NCBI GenBank assembly: GCA_009193035.1
Contig: SWDT01000016.1
Location: 1-64,000, forward strand
Direction of reading: 5' to 3'
DNA: 64,000 bases
From: Halicephalobus mephisto
Lineage: Eukaryota > Nematoda > Chromadorea > Rhabditida > Panagrolaimidae
A program made the position numbers and the translations under genes. How positions within the stretch are numbered: the stretch's first letter is position 1; each line of letters starts with the position of its first letter. The notes below the pieces were generated by a model. It worked only from the letters and a program-made list of their open reading frames with translations, made no database searches and was not told the origin of the DNA. This document shows positions 1-10,200 of this stretch, one piece after another.

Positions 1-2650
1 TTGCTCGAGTGAATGCTCTTGGAAGAAGAGGGCTTTAGCAATCGAGAGAATTCTCTTATCCGTAGGATTCGTGAACATCTCCGGGTCAGTCCGAATCCCC
101 GCGATGAAAGGCGTGAAGCCTTCGTAGTGATCACTGACCATTCTGAGGGCCTTTTGGAACGCTTCTTCGAAGCTTCTTCCGATTCCCATGACTTCTCCAA
201 CGGACTTCATAGAGGAGCCAATTCTGGTTGAAACTTTGGCAAATTTAGTTAAATCCCATCTAGGAATCTTAACAACACAATAATCAAGAGCAGGTTCGAA
301 GCAAGCCGTTGTCTTCTGAGTGACCGAGTTCCTCAAATCAGGGAGTCTTTCCCCAAGAGCAAGTTGAGCGGCGACATAGGCCAAGGGGTAACCAGTGGCC
401 TTACTAGCAAGAGCCGATGATCTGGAGAGTCTGGCATTGACTTCAATGATATAGTACTAAAACCAATAAATGCAAAATTCACTGACAAACAATTAAACCC
501 ACTTCAAGCTTCTTTGGGTGCAAAGCATACTGGATATTGCACTCTCCAACAATGCCGAAGTGTCTAATGACTTTGATAGCAGTTTCTCTCAGAGCATTGT
601 ACTCCAAATCGTTCAAGGTCTGACTGGGAGCGACGACGACACTCTCTCCAGTGTGGATACCGACGGGGTCAATGTTCTCCATGTTGCAGACAGTGATACA
701 ATTGTCGTAAGCATCTCGGACAACCTCGTATTCAACCTCCTTGTATCCCCAGAGACTTTTATCAATGAGGACCTGGTTGGAATGAGCAAGAGCCTTCTGA
801 GCTAAGGCTTTCAATTCGTCCTCATTCTTGGCGATTCCAGAACCCAATCCACCGAGGGCAAAAGCCGCTCTGACGAGGACGGGATAACCTATCTCCTTGG
901 CTCCCTTAATGCAATCCTGGATGTTCGTCGCAGCTTTGCTCGGTGCAACTTTCTCCCCGATCTTCGCAATTTCAGCATTGAACCTTTCTCTGTCTTCAGT
1001 AATGATGATAGTATCAATAGGAGTTCCCAAAACTTGGACGTTGTACTGACTGAATACTCCTTCTTTGTACAGGTCCACGGCGCAGTTCAGTGCTGTTTGT
1101 CCGCCAAAAGTGCACATGATTCCACTTGGTCTCTCTCTCTTAATGATGTCAGTCACATACTCCTTAGTAACTGGATTGAAGTAGGTTTGATCAGCAAAGT
1201 CTTTTTCTGTCTGACAAGTGGCAACATTGGGATTGATCAGAACCGTCCTGATGCCGCGTTCCTTCAGTGCTTTGATGGCTTGTGCTCCGGAGTAGTCGAA
1301 CTCTCCAGCTTGGCCGATGGTGAGACCTCCAGATCCGATGATCAGAACCTTCCTTTGGTCAGCAATTTCATAAGTTTTCGGATAAAAGAGCTTCTCTCGG
1401 ATGAGATTTCTCACAACGAACGGTTCTTTGTTCTTCGCTCTCTTGACAGCGTCAATAAAAACATCGAAGAGGACTTCCATATCTGTCGGACCAGCGTGAT
1501 GCTCTGGATGGAATTGAACACTGAAGAACGGCTTGGAAGTGTGGCAGATGCCTTCATTGGTCTTGTCGTTTTCGTTGATGAAGAGCTCAATCCAGTCCTT
1601 CGGTAAAGAAGAAGCATCCACAGCGAACCCATGATTCTGACTCGTAATGAAGCATCGGCCGGTGTCTGTGTGAGTGCAAGGCTGGTTATGACCTCTGTTA
1701 CCGTAAGTCAATTTGTACGTCCTCGCTCCAACGGATTTCGCGAGCAGCTGATGACCAAGACAAATACCAAAGACAGGCTTACAATTAGGTTTGGACGTGA
1801 TTTGGGAAATGCGGGAAATGAGATCCGTACACATGGAAGGATCGCCTGGGCCGTTGGACAGGAACAGGCCATCGTAATCTAGGTTATGAAATGAGATAAA
1901 AGCTAGAGCAGAGATCACTCACCAGTTTCCTTCTCAATGGGGTAGTCGAAAGGCACAACCTTTACCGTCGTATTTCTGTTTGCCAAGCACCGAATTTGAT
2001 TGAACTTTAACCCGCAATCAACTGCTAAGATCTTCAAACCTCCCTTCCCGTAAATAGATGGCTCCTAAATCAAACATAAGAACACTAAAAATAGACAAAT
2101 CCTAAACTACCTTCCTAGAGACCTGTTGGACCAGATTATCCCTGTTGATGTCGATGAACTCAAATCTCTTCTCATCATCTCCTTCGATCACCAGCTTGGC
2201 CTTCATGGTTCCTCTCTCGCGGATCTTCTTCGTCAAGGCTCGGGTGTCGATTCCGGAGAGTAAAGGCACTCCTTGTTCCTCCAAAAACTTGGACAAGGAC
2301 TTGACAGAATCCGCATGGCTCTGTTCCCCCTCAGGACATAGACGATCCACGATCAGTGCCGCGGGCCAGACCTTGGTCGACTCGAAGAACTTGGACAGAC
2401 CGAATTCGTCGTTGACTTCGGAATCAGGAACCCCATAGTTGCCGATCAAGGGGTAAGTGAGAGTCAGAAATTGCCGGTGGTAAGAGGGGTCGGTGAGGGA
2501 CTCGTTGTACCCGGCAGTGCAAGTTTGGAAAACAACCTCCCCTACAGTGGATTTCGGAGCTCCATGGAGTTGGCCGTAGATTGGAGGAGATCCGTCTTCC
2601 AAGTAGAGAGCAGCGGACATGATTTCAAAGGTAGACGCGGGACTATGCAT
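1..2650 (-). CDS. pyr-1: CAD protein: glutamine-dependent carbamoyl-phosphate synthase part (partial, 5' end)
   Basis: First 838 residues of the multifunctional CAD enzyme, which starts de novo pyrimidine synthesis in the cytosol by making carbamoyl phosphate from glutamine, bicarbonate and ATP. Exons, 5' to 3' on the minus strand: 2650-2111, 2064-1923, 1878-503, 456-1; phases agree at every junction. The small-subunit region begins [14 protein letters not shown]. The class I glutamine amidotransferase domain has its nucleophile Cys in FGICLGHQ (about residue 267) and the His/Glu pair in VQFHPEH. The ATP-grasp synthetase follows ([19 protein letters not shown], later [20 protein letters not shown]). 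The gene runs off the window, so the second synthetase half, dihydroorotase and aspartate transcarbamylase are not visible. The ATG at 2650-2648 is the first in frame; a second ATG at codon 11 directly precedes the conserved domain and could be the real start. Confidence 0.95.
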
Positions 2651-3938
2651 CGACCTGAAAAGGCCTACTTTATATAAATTCTCAAAGTTATCGCGCTGAT
2701 TTGAAATATCGTGCTATCTGACCATCAAATCTCCTGGGGACAACCATCGTCCAACCCCAGCTCTTTCGAACTGGTCTAGATTACGCAGCGAAAGAGTGAT
2801 CTCTGATCGTGCCACTTTGCGCTCCGCCCAAGCACCTTTGGCTGAGAAAGGAATAGACGGATCATAAATCTCGGTCTAGAAGATTCAATCAGGAGAAGCT
2901 TTGTGGTTCTCCACCTGCAGGGCACGAAAGGAAAATAAAATTCGTAAACTTTGCTTCAAAAACAAACTCTCAAAGAAACTTGGGAAACAACAACAAAACG
3001 GCCTTGTTTTTGATTTCAATCAGTGTATCGATGTCGTCCCTCAAAATCGAAGGCGAATATACCGCAAACAACCAAATAACACGGAAATTTAACAACAAAC
3101 CAAGGAAAGCCAGTCTAGCTCGCAAGGGAAATACGCGCAAGTGTTTTTCTGTTGGCTTGCACTTTGCCCGCCGGCTGGGTGGGAGAATCGACGAGTCTGT
3201 CCCTCGCAGGTGATTGGTGATAAAAAATGGACGAGAACCTAAGCAAGATCTGCAAACCAGAGACAATTTCGTCGAAAAACATGTTCATTGATCACCTCTC
3301 GTCAAAAAATTATCGAAAAAAAACCAAGGACATTGATGGTTTAATTTTCATATATGGAAAAAATTAGGGATTTTATATGAAAAATTTCAAGTTGCCAAGT
3401 ATTGATTGCTTTCATTTCGCACTTTATTCTTCTGCCACTCTTACCAAATCTGGACATTTTTAGCTTCTAATTTTCCCGTTTTTCCTTTTAGAAAATGCAT
3501 TCAACTCACAATGCGACCAGGAAAGCCAGACAATTTGAAAGTCGCGACCATCCACTCGCTCCTTCTTGCTCGCAGTGGTTCGTTCCCACCAGAGCGAGCG
3601 ACCAAGTCAATGGTCGCGTTTCCGTGCTCGCTGGCTGACACAAGGCAATGGTGCTGCCACCATTCTTATTTCAGCTCCGTTTCTCTCTTCCTTTCTGCTC
3701 AAAGTCACCCTTTTCGCTCCTTTCCTCTGTATTTCCGCGGTTTATTTTCCGATAGTACTACTGGTAAGATTGATTTTTGTAAAATTGAGGATATTGATCC
3801 ATTTTGGTTCGTTTTTGGACCATTTCCCCACCCTTGGCGCGTTATCTTTCGAACAGATTTTTTCGCGCGCAAATTGTGTCGGATTGTTCGCGTCGGTTTC
3901 CTCACTGCACTTATTACTCTGATCCTTTCCAGATCGAT
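2651..3938. promoter_or_regulatory. Divergent spacer between pyr-1 (-) and the HMG-box gene (+)
   Basis: About 1.3 kb between two divergently transcribed genes, so it must hold both promoters. I see no protein gene. The part at 3540-3760 is GC-richer than its surroundings. A donor-like CTACTG/GTAAGATTG at 3764/3765 and an acceptor TTTCCAG ending at 3932, seven bases before the HMG start codon, suggest a 5' UTR intron or a trans-splice acceptor for the HMG gene. Confidence 0.5.
3542..3620. repeat. Inverted repeat in the HMG gene promoter
   Basis: GCGACCAT at about 3542 is matched by ATGGTCGC at about 3612-3619. Inside, CACTCGCTC is mirrored by GAGCGAGCG. Together they could form a long imperfect hairpin or be paired binding sites. 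Confidence 0.5.
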
Positions 3939-4239
3939 ATGGCCAAAGAACGTGGAGTTAGCAAGAAGACCAAGGACCCTAATGCCCCTAAGAGAGCCTT
4001 GACGGCTTACTTCATCTGGCTGAATCAGAACCGCGACTCCATTAAGAAGCCAGGAATGAGTGCCACCCAAGTCGCCAAAGCTGCTGGAGAGGCCTGGCGT
4101 AACCTTACTGACAAATCTAAGTGGGAGAAACTTGCTGAAGAGGATAAGAAACGATATGTAAGTTCTGTTCGAGACTTGATTAATTCACTCGTCTGGTTTT
4201 CAGGAAAAGGAATTGACTGCTTATAAGGCTTCTAACTAA
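3939..4239 (+). CDS. Single HMG-box DNA-binding protein (HMGB/NHP6-like)
   Basis: An 84-residue protein in two exons, 3939-4157 and 4204-4239, joined by a 46-nt intron (GTAAGT...TTTTCAG). Almost all of it is one HMG box: a basic N-terminus (KKTKDPNAPKRA), then the core with AYFIWLNQNRD, GEAWRNL and WEKLAEEDKKRYEKE. These L-shaped folds bind and bend DNA in the minor groove without strong sequence preference and act in chromatin. It has no second box and no acidic tail, so it matches the short single-box worm proteins (C. elegans hmg-1.1 type) and yeast Nhp6 better than two-box HMGB1. The upstream frame stays open, but the ATG at 3939 fits the conserved N-terminus and follows a splice acceptor directly. 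Confidence 0.9.
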
Positions 4240-4784
4240 ACCTGCCGTCCACAATATCATTGACCTCAGTGACTGTTTATAGAGGACCTTCTGTTTTGGA
4301 TTCTTGTTCTTGCCTTGAAATTTTGCTTAATGGTAGATTGTTTTTGATGTTGTTTTCATTTCCATTATCCGAAATTCACAATAAAGCTCGTAATTGAGTT
4401 TTATTAATTTTCTTTTGAATAGTCAGACTGATCCAGATGGCGCTCGTTTTTTGGTCGAAAAGGTTTATCTGGCATTTCTTATTTCTCAGAAAGTTGCACT
4501 GAAACCCGAGCTTGCTTGGATGGCAAGAACTTTGATTGACCATTTTCCCACAGACTAACTGGATTGTACTAGTTTACGCATCATTATTGCGGGATTGGCT
4601 TGTAGGAGTAATTACAATTCCTGCTAGATTTATTACTGGACTGGAATTCGAGGGGAAGATAGTCGATTCTGAGGGCTGCCTTAGACAAGTGAACTTCCTT
4701 TTCTTTGTTGAGACTCTGCTTTCGAGATATTTGACTTGGAATTCGCTTTTTACTGGAGCTAGTGGGAGTTGAAGAGTTGTAACA
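4240..4784. other. Spacer between the HMG gene and the K+ channel gene
   Basis: Both flanking genes are on the plus strand. The first 150 bases are the HMG 3' UTR; the rest should hold the channel promoter or 5' UTR. No coding region recognised. Confidence 0.5.
4380..4385 (+). terminator. Poly(A) signal of the HMG-box gene
   Basis: AATAAA about 140 bases after the stop codon at 4239, in the expected position for 3' end formation. Confidence 0.7.
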
Positions 4785-7138
4785 ATGTCCGGGTGGATAT
4801 TGTGGATTATGTTCAGAAATTGGTTCTGGCCCTACAGAAGATCCATTGGGGCGAATTTTGGGTGTTTGTTGTTCGTCATTGCTTATTCTGTAGTCGGAGC
4901 CTTGATTCTGCTGCATTTTGAGAAGCCACATGCCGATCAAAGTACCCAGTCTATGATTGAAGTCAAGGTCAGCTGTGTCGAATCCATCATCCAGAGGTCG
5001 GTTATTTGTTGAGATTAATTTTATTTACTTGGAATTAATACTAGCAGGATTTCGTGTAATAATAGTGACTTAAAATCAGTAACAAGTGCACTGACGTCTG
5101 AATTAAAAATAAGCTACTTACAGACCATAATCAGTCGTCAAAAGATTAGTTTTCCATAAAATACCAGGACCTCAAAGTTGATTAAAAATTGCTTTCCAAA
5201 AATAAATTTCAGATTTAATTTTCTCTAGTACCGTAGTCCTTTCAGTTATCCAAAACAGAACAGGACAGAACTGGCTCAACTGATCACGAATTACTGCTTC
5301 ATCAGGGCGAACTACGACGACAGATCTGTCTGGTCGTTCAAGAACGCGTTCCTCTTCGGCTTCGGGATCATAACCACTCTCGGCTACGGCCTAATCGAGC
5401 CGATGACGATAAACGGAAGGATGTTTACTGTAATTTTTGGCTTTATTGGGATCCCCATTACCGTAATAATGCTAACGAACTTCGGTCGATATTTGCAGAA
5501 TTTAGAAGTCTACATGAGTCACAGGTTCTTCAGGAAGAAGAACAAGTTGGAGGAGAAAGAAGAGGAACAAAACAAGGACGTGGATGAGCTCGAGCAAATC
5601 TCGATGACTTTGCTGTTTGCAACGGTTTTTCTTTATTTGGTATAGTTTACTACTTGCGAAAATGACCTTAGTAGAAGTGGTTTTGTCAGATTAGTCATAT
5701 CGAGGCTTTTCAAGCATAGGTTCGAGTCCGTAACTCGACGTTGTTAATACTTCTGAAGCGAGATAATCCAAAAATCCCCAGTTTTGCTTCCCATGTTTCT
5801 GATTACTTCTCAAATCTGAATTACACAGGTATAATCAAAGCAAAAAGTCTATCTAGCTCCAAAAAATGATTTCAATTAGTAAAATTAATGCAGACAAAAC
5901 ATTTTAAAAACAGATTGTCGAAATACGATATTTTTTCGTAATGTATGGTCTATGAATTTTCATTTTTGATGTTATATTCTCATCTTGGAAAACGATTTAC
6001 TAAAATGAACAGAGGATTCTGAACACCGAATAACTTCCACAATGAAGTGCATCTTCTTTCGGAAAACCACTTTGACTAAAGTTATTTTTAATGAATTTCA
6101 TAACAATAGAAAATTTAGATCGTGGGAGCTATTTTTATTCCGATATTCAACGGTCAGTTCGATTTTTTCAATGGCATTTATTATGCTTATTTGTGTTTGA
6201 CTGCGTTGGAATTTGGAGAGCTGATCCCGAAAGAAAAGTAAGTTTTTTCATTTATTTCATGTAATTTTTTCTTTTTCCCAACATTCAAGTGAATTTGACA
6301 ACCTATTTCTGAAAGAACGAGTTTTTGCGTGTAGTTTTGCTGTCGTTGAAATCCTAGCGAAAATATTACTTCTCCACTTATCTGATTCATATATCGATTT
6401 TCATCTTTTCAGCGAAAAAGCCATCCCGATAATCATTCTATACATAGAACTAGGTCTAGCAATCTCAACTATAGCTCTAGACCTGGGATCGACCTATGTC
6501 CGGAAGCTTTACTACATCGGGAGAAGAGTACAGAATATTTCCAACGTCAAAATCTGGTTCGGGTCTAAGGAGTAAGCATTTCGAGGAATCAAATAATTTT
6601 AGTTTTATTTGTCAGATTGAGGGTGCGGGAAGTCATCACAGCCCTCTCCCAGACCATGGGACTGGAGGAGTCTCTCTTCAAGCAAGTCAACTTGGAGCAG
6701 CTCATAGCCGACGCTATAAAAGTCAGAGAAGGCCGTCTTCAAAAAGTCCCCCAAACAGTCATGATCGTCGAAGGCATCTGGCCTCCCGAGCTGGTTCCAC
6801 TGTTCCTAAAGGAAGGAAGATTCCCGGAATACGCCGATGCAGAGATATTCGATCCAGATGCCAAGCCATTCTCCATCAGCCAATTGTCCAATGGAGCCAT
6901 TGCTGGACTGTTCTCCGACGGACGAAACAACTCCATCAGACGGTTCACTCGACGACTTTCTGTAATCCGAAAACCTGGAGAAAAAGACAAAAAATCCGTC
7001 AGATCCAGCAGCAGACTGCCTCACATCCTGGAGCTGCCAGAGGACTCAAACAACAACATCAAAAGGCCATTTTCGATCTCAAACGTGAAATACATAGACT
7101 CCCAAAACAGCGCTGATCCAAGCCCCGAGTACTTCTAG
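4785..7138 (+). CDS. Two-pore-domain potassium channel (TWK/K2P family)
   Basis: A 468-residue membrane protein from five exons: 4785-4996, 5246-5639, 6119-6237, 6413-6571, 6616-7138. K2P channels carry background K+ current and set resting potential; worms have dozens (twk genes). Layout: TM1 about residues 24-46, an extracellular cap, first pore with filter TTLGYG (114-119), TM2 (FGFIGIPITVIMLTNFG), a charged Lys/Glu cytoplasmic loop, TM3, second pore about 222-240, TM4 and a cytosolic tail of about 190 residues. The second filter reads TALEFGE (230-236) where TIGFGD-type sequences are usual, so the first filter glycine is replaced by Glu. The donor of exon 1 (GTCGGT) is weak but required by phase. 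I cannot assign a specific twk ortholog. It is convergent with the UNC-73-like gene. Confidence 0.9.
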
Positions 7139-7244
7139 GGTTAATCTTAGTTCATTATCTGGAATTCTAGAGAGTATCACAAAGGAACAATGGATTATAG
7201 CTGAAACTGGAGAAGGCATTGCGTAGACGTGTTTTGTACAAAAT

Positions 7245-7254
7245 AATAAATAAA
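7245..7254 (+). terminator. Overlapping poly(A) signals of the K+ channel gene
   Basis: Two overlapping AATAAA hexamers lie six bases from the last codon of the convergent UNC-73-like gene (stop at 7260), so the two transcripts very probably overlap at their 3' ends. Confidence 0.7.
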
Positions 7255-7259
7255 ATAAG

Positions 7260-10200
7260 TCATGTCCCGTTCGTGTCCTCTGCTGGCCATTGAGATAATC
7301 TAAAGTTCATAATTTCCGTCTTGTTTATGTTGTTATTGGCATGGCCGTAGTCTTGAGATCTGAGCGATTGTCCATCTTCCGTGGTCGTCGTTGTGTGAGA
7401 GAATTCGCAGCTGTCTCGAGAAGCTCTGGAGTTACGATTCGAACTAGTAGGGGTGGACGAAATATGGTCTGAAAGACAATCATAAATCATTTTTCCGTCT
7501 TTTTCAGTCAAAATCATTGACATCCATCGACTTTCCTATTGGAAATTAATTTAAAAAATAAATTTAATGAAAATTTCAAATTCGTTTTTTTTACTTATTT
7601 CCCTGTTCAAAATTCCAGTCATAATAACTTGGAAAATTTCCCTCAACTTACCTAACGAAGTAGTCGACTTCTTTCCTCCATGATGATGCTGTAGCTCAAC
7701 TGTCAACTCCCTCAACTTCTTGACCCATCTTTTCTGCGTTTTTTCATTTTCCGCTTTGAACACCGTCGTGTTCTCCATCGAAGTGACATTCCCCGCCATC
7801 TTCTTCCTCAACCCAAACCTGATATTCGAGTTGTCGATATGTTCAGCAACAAACACATCACTCAACTAAAATAATATTACAATTATTTCGTGATTACAAA
7901 TAACTCCACTCACCATGATTTTGTCCTTGAAGTAATATTTCTCACTTCCACTGTCGTCTTTTTCCTTCTTGGCCAAGACAATGTTGTTCTCGAACAGGAA
8001 CACTTGGTACTCTTTCTCTCTCTTGATCAGCCTCTTTGGCTCCGTAACAGTAAAGACACCGCTCATTATGAAATCTCCCATAGCATGGATCTTATAATCT
8101 TCCAGCGAAAATACTTTAATATAGTCATTAGCGTAGTTGGCAACTTCCTCGATCGTCTCCGCGACTTCCTTGATTTCATTGATTTCATAAGGAGCCAGTT
8201 CAATCAACCTCTTCAGCAGCAACCCGTATTTGAATATCCTCTGGATCGGCGACATTAGCACCGAATCCAAGTTCATTGTCTGGTTAGTTTCTTTTTCATA
8301 TGCAATAACATCTGGGTTTCTGTTCTTGATTTCAGAGAAGAACTTCACAACATCTGGAGAAGAGACAAATTTAAGGTTCTGGTCCTTGTTCACAATATAT
8401 TCAGTATAGATTTCTCTCATTCGTTCCACATTATTTACAAAAGCGCAAGCCACATCCGTAGGGTTGTCGGTGTAAGCCACCAGATCGTCAAGGAAGTATC
8501 TGAAATTATTTCCGGAAAATTAATTCACGTGAACACATTGTAATTTATTATCTAGTTCTCAGTTCACTGATAACAAGCAGATGTGGATAAAATCAAAAAC
8601 TCAAAAAGCAATAAAATTTGTGTTTGAACAATGATTCAGTCTCATTCGTGATGGGATCAATTTTTTTTAATTTACCAACTCTCCCAATCATCATTCTTTG
8701 AAAATACATATAACCATAGTCTCAACCAAAATGCTTATTTTTAACTACAGGTTTCGTCTAGTATTTTTAAAGAAACAAAGTAGTTTAACTTTAATCTCGA
8801 TGTGCATAACAAACTCATCCCTGACATTTTTGGTCATTTCTGAATCTGTTTTCATGCATTTTTATATCTGTTAAATGTAGGAAGACATACGAAACCTGAC
8901 AGATATAAAGTAAAAAATCCAGGAACTAAAAAGGAGTATTACTACCAACGAGATTATAATTCGTATTTAGACCAAAAGTTGAATAATTTTGTTTTCTGCA
9001 CACTCCTATGTTGTTTTAAATTTCGAAAATTGATAAACCAAAAATACATCGTTCTATTAAATCAGGAATCAACTGCTCGTAGGTGTGTTTAGAGAGAACA
9101 ACTGGGCAATCCTTTAAAATTTCGAAAAATTCAAAAAACATCAAAACAGGATATTTTCAGTTTGAAGTTGTCAAGTTAAAAAAAATCGAAAAATATCACA
9201 ATGACCTTTTATCATGAGAAATACTCTCATTCCATTCCTGAATTACCACATGATCTCGTTTTTTGAACATTCTGTGATCATCTAATGTGAAATAAACTTA
9301 CTTTTCATGGAATTCATGAACAGCTTCAATATTTCCAAATATCGCCCGTTCCTTGTTCTTCAAACCAGGCGGAAGCTTTCCAGCAGCCTCAGCCTTTCGA
9401 TAACCTCCCAAATAATGCGTAATTAACATCTTCAATAAGTCAATATATTTCTTTTCGCCGTCAATCAACTCCAGCATCGGCATCCTAAATGCAAGTTTAG
9501 TTAATGGCCAAGTATATCTCTGGTTGTAAGCAATAATTTTCCTAACAGAATTCGGACTAGACGACGCTGATTTAGGTTTCGAAATAACCGGACAAGGTCC
9601 TTCGACATCCTCATGGACGATTCCCAAAATTTTAAGATTACTAGAGCTAATAGAGGTCGTCATCATTATAGTATCTTTTATCTTGTTGTTAACAAAATTC
9701 TCTCCATGGTTTCTGTTTAGAGGTTTCAAACGCCGGAGCGATTTCCTCAAATTCGACGACAGAAACATTTGGAATTGATTTTTTGAATAACAACTGCCCA
9801 AGAGTGATAGGACCTCGTTTAATGGGAACCGCCTCTGAGGGGAAAGCAGTACAAGGACTGATAATGCAGAAAATGAGTCTAGCTATTTTTTTCAGAAGCA
9901 GTCCAAAGTCTATAGGAAACCATTGGAATGCCAATTCATCTACCAAGAATAAAACTCGGATAAGATTTGAACACAATCAGAGAATTCTGAGTTTTTGCAG
10001 AGAAAAATAAACTGACGTAGGACAGTTCCATATTGCCAGAAAATCCCGGTATTGTCGTCTCCCGTATGAACTTTCCCTGACAATACAGGACAATCCTACA
10101 CCAATTAATTTTCATCCGTTTCAATATAAAAATCCACTGTAAATTCTCAAATTTGCTTTCAAAAACTCATCGAGAATTTTTCCTCAATAAGTTAATTCCA

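Noticed and set aside
1034..1606. 190-codon plus-strand frame opposite the CAD gene
   Set aside because: It is the complement of the highly conserved carbamoyl-phosphate synthase exon and has no family resemblance.
5719..5729. GGTTCGAGTCC, a perfect tRNA B-box sequence in a K+ channel intron
   Set aside because: The bases around it do not form a T-stem beyond two pairs, and no A-box, anticodon arm or acceptor stem can be drawn upstream, so it is not a tRNA gene.
9298..9801. A GEF isoform starting MGSCYSK with a myristoylation/palmitoylation motif
   Set aside because: The first codon is TTG (Leu), not ATG. The first real ATG in this frame is eight codons further on and lacks the motif.
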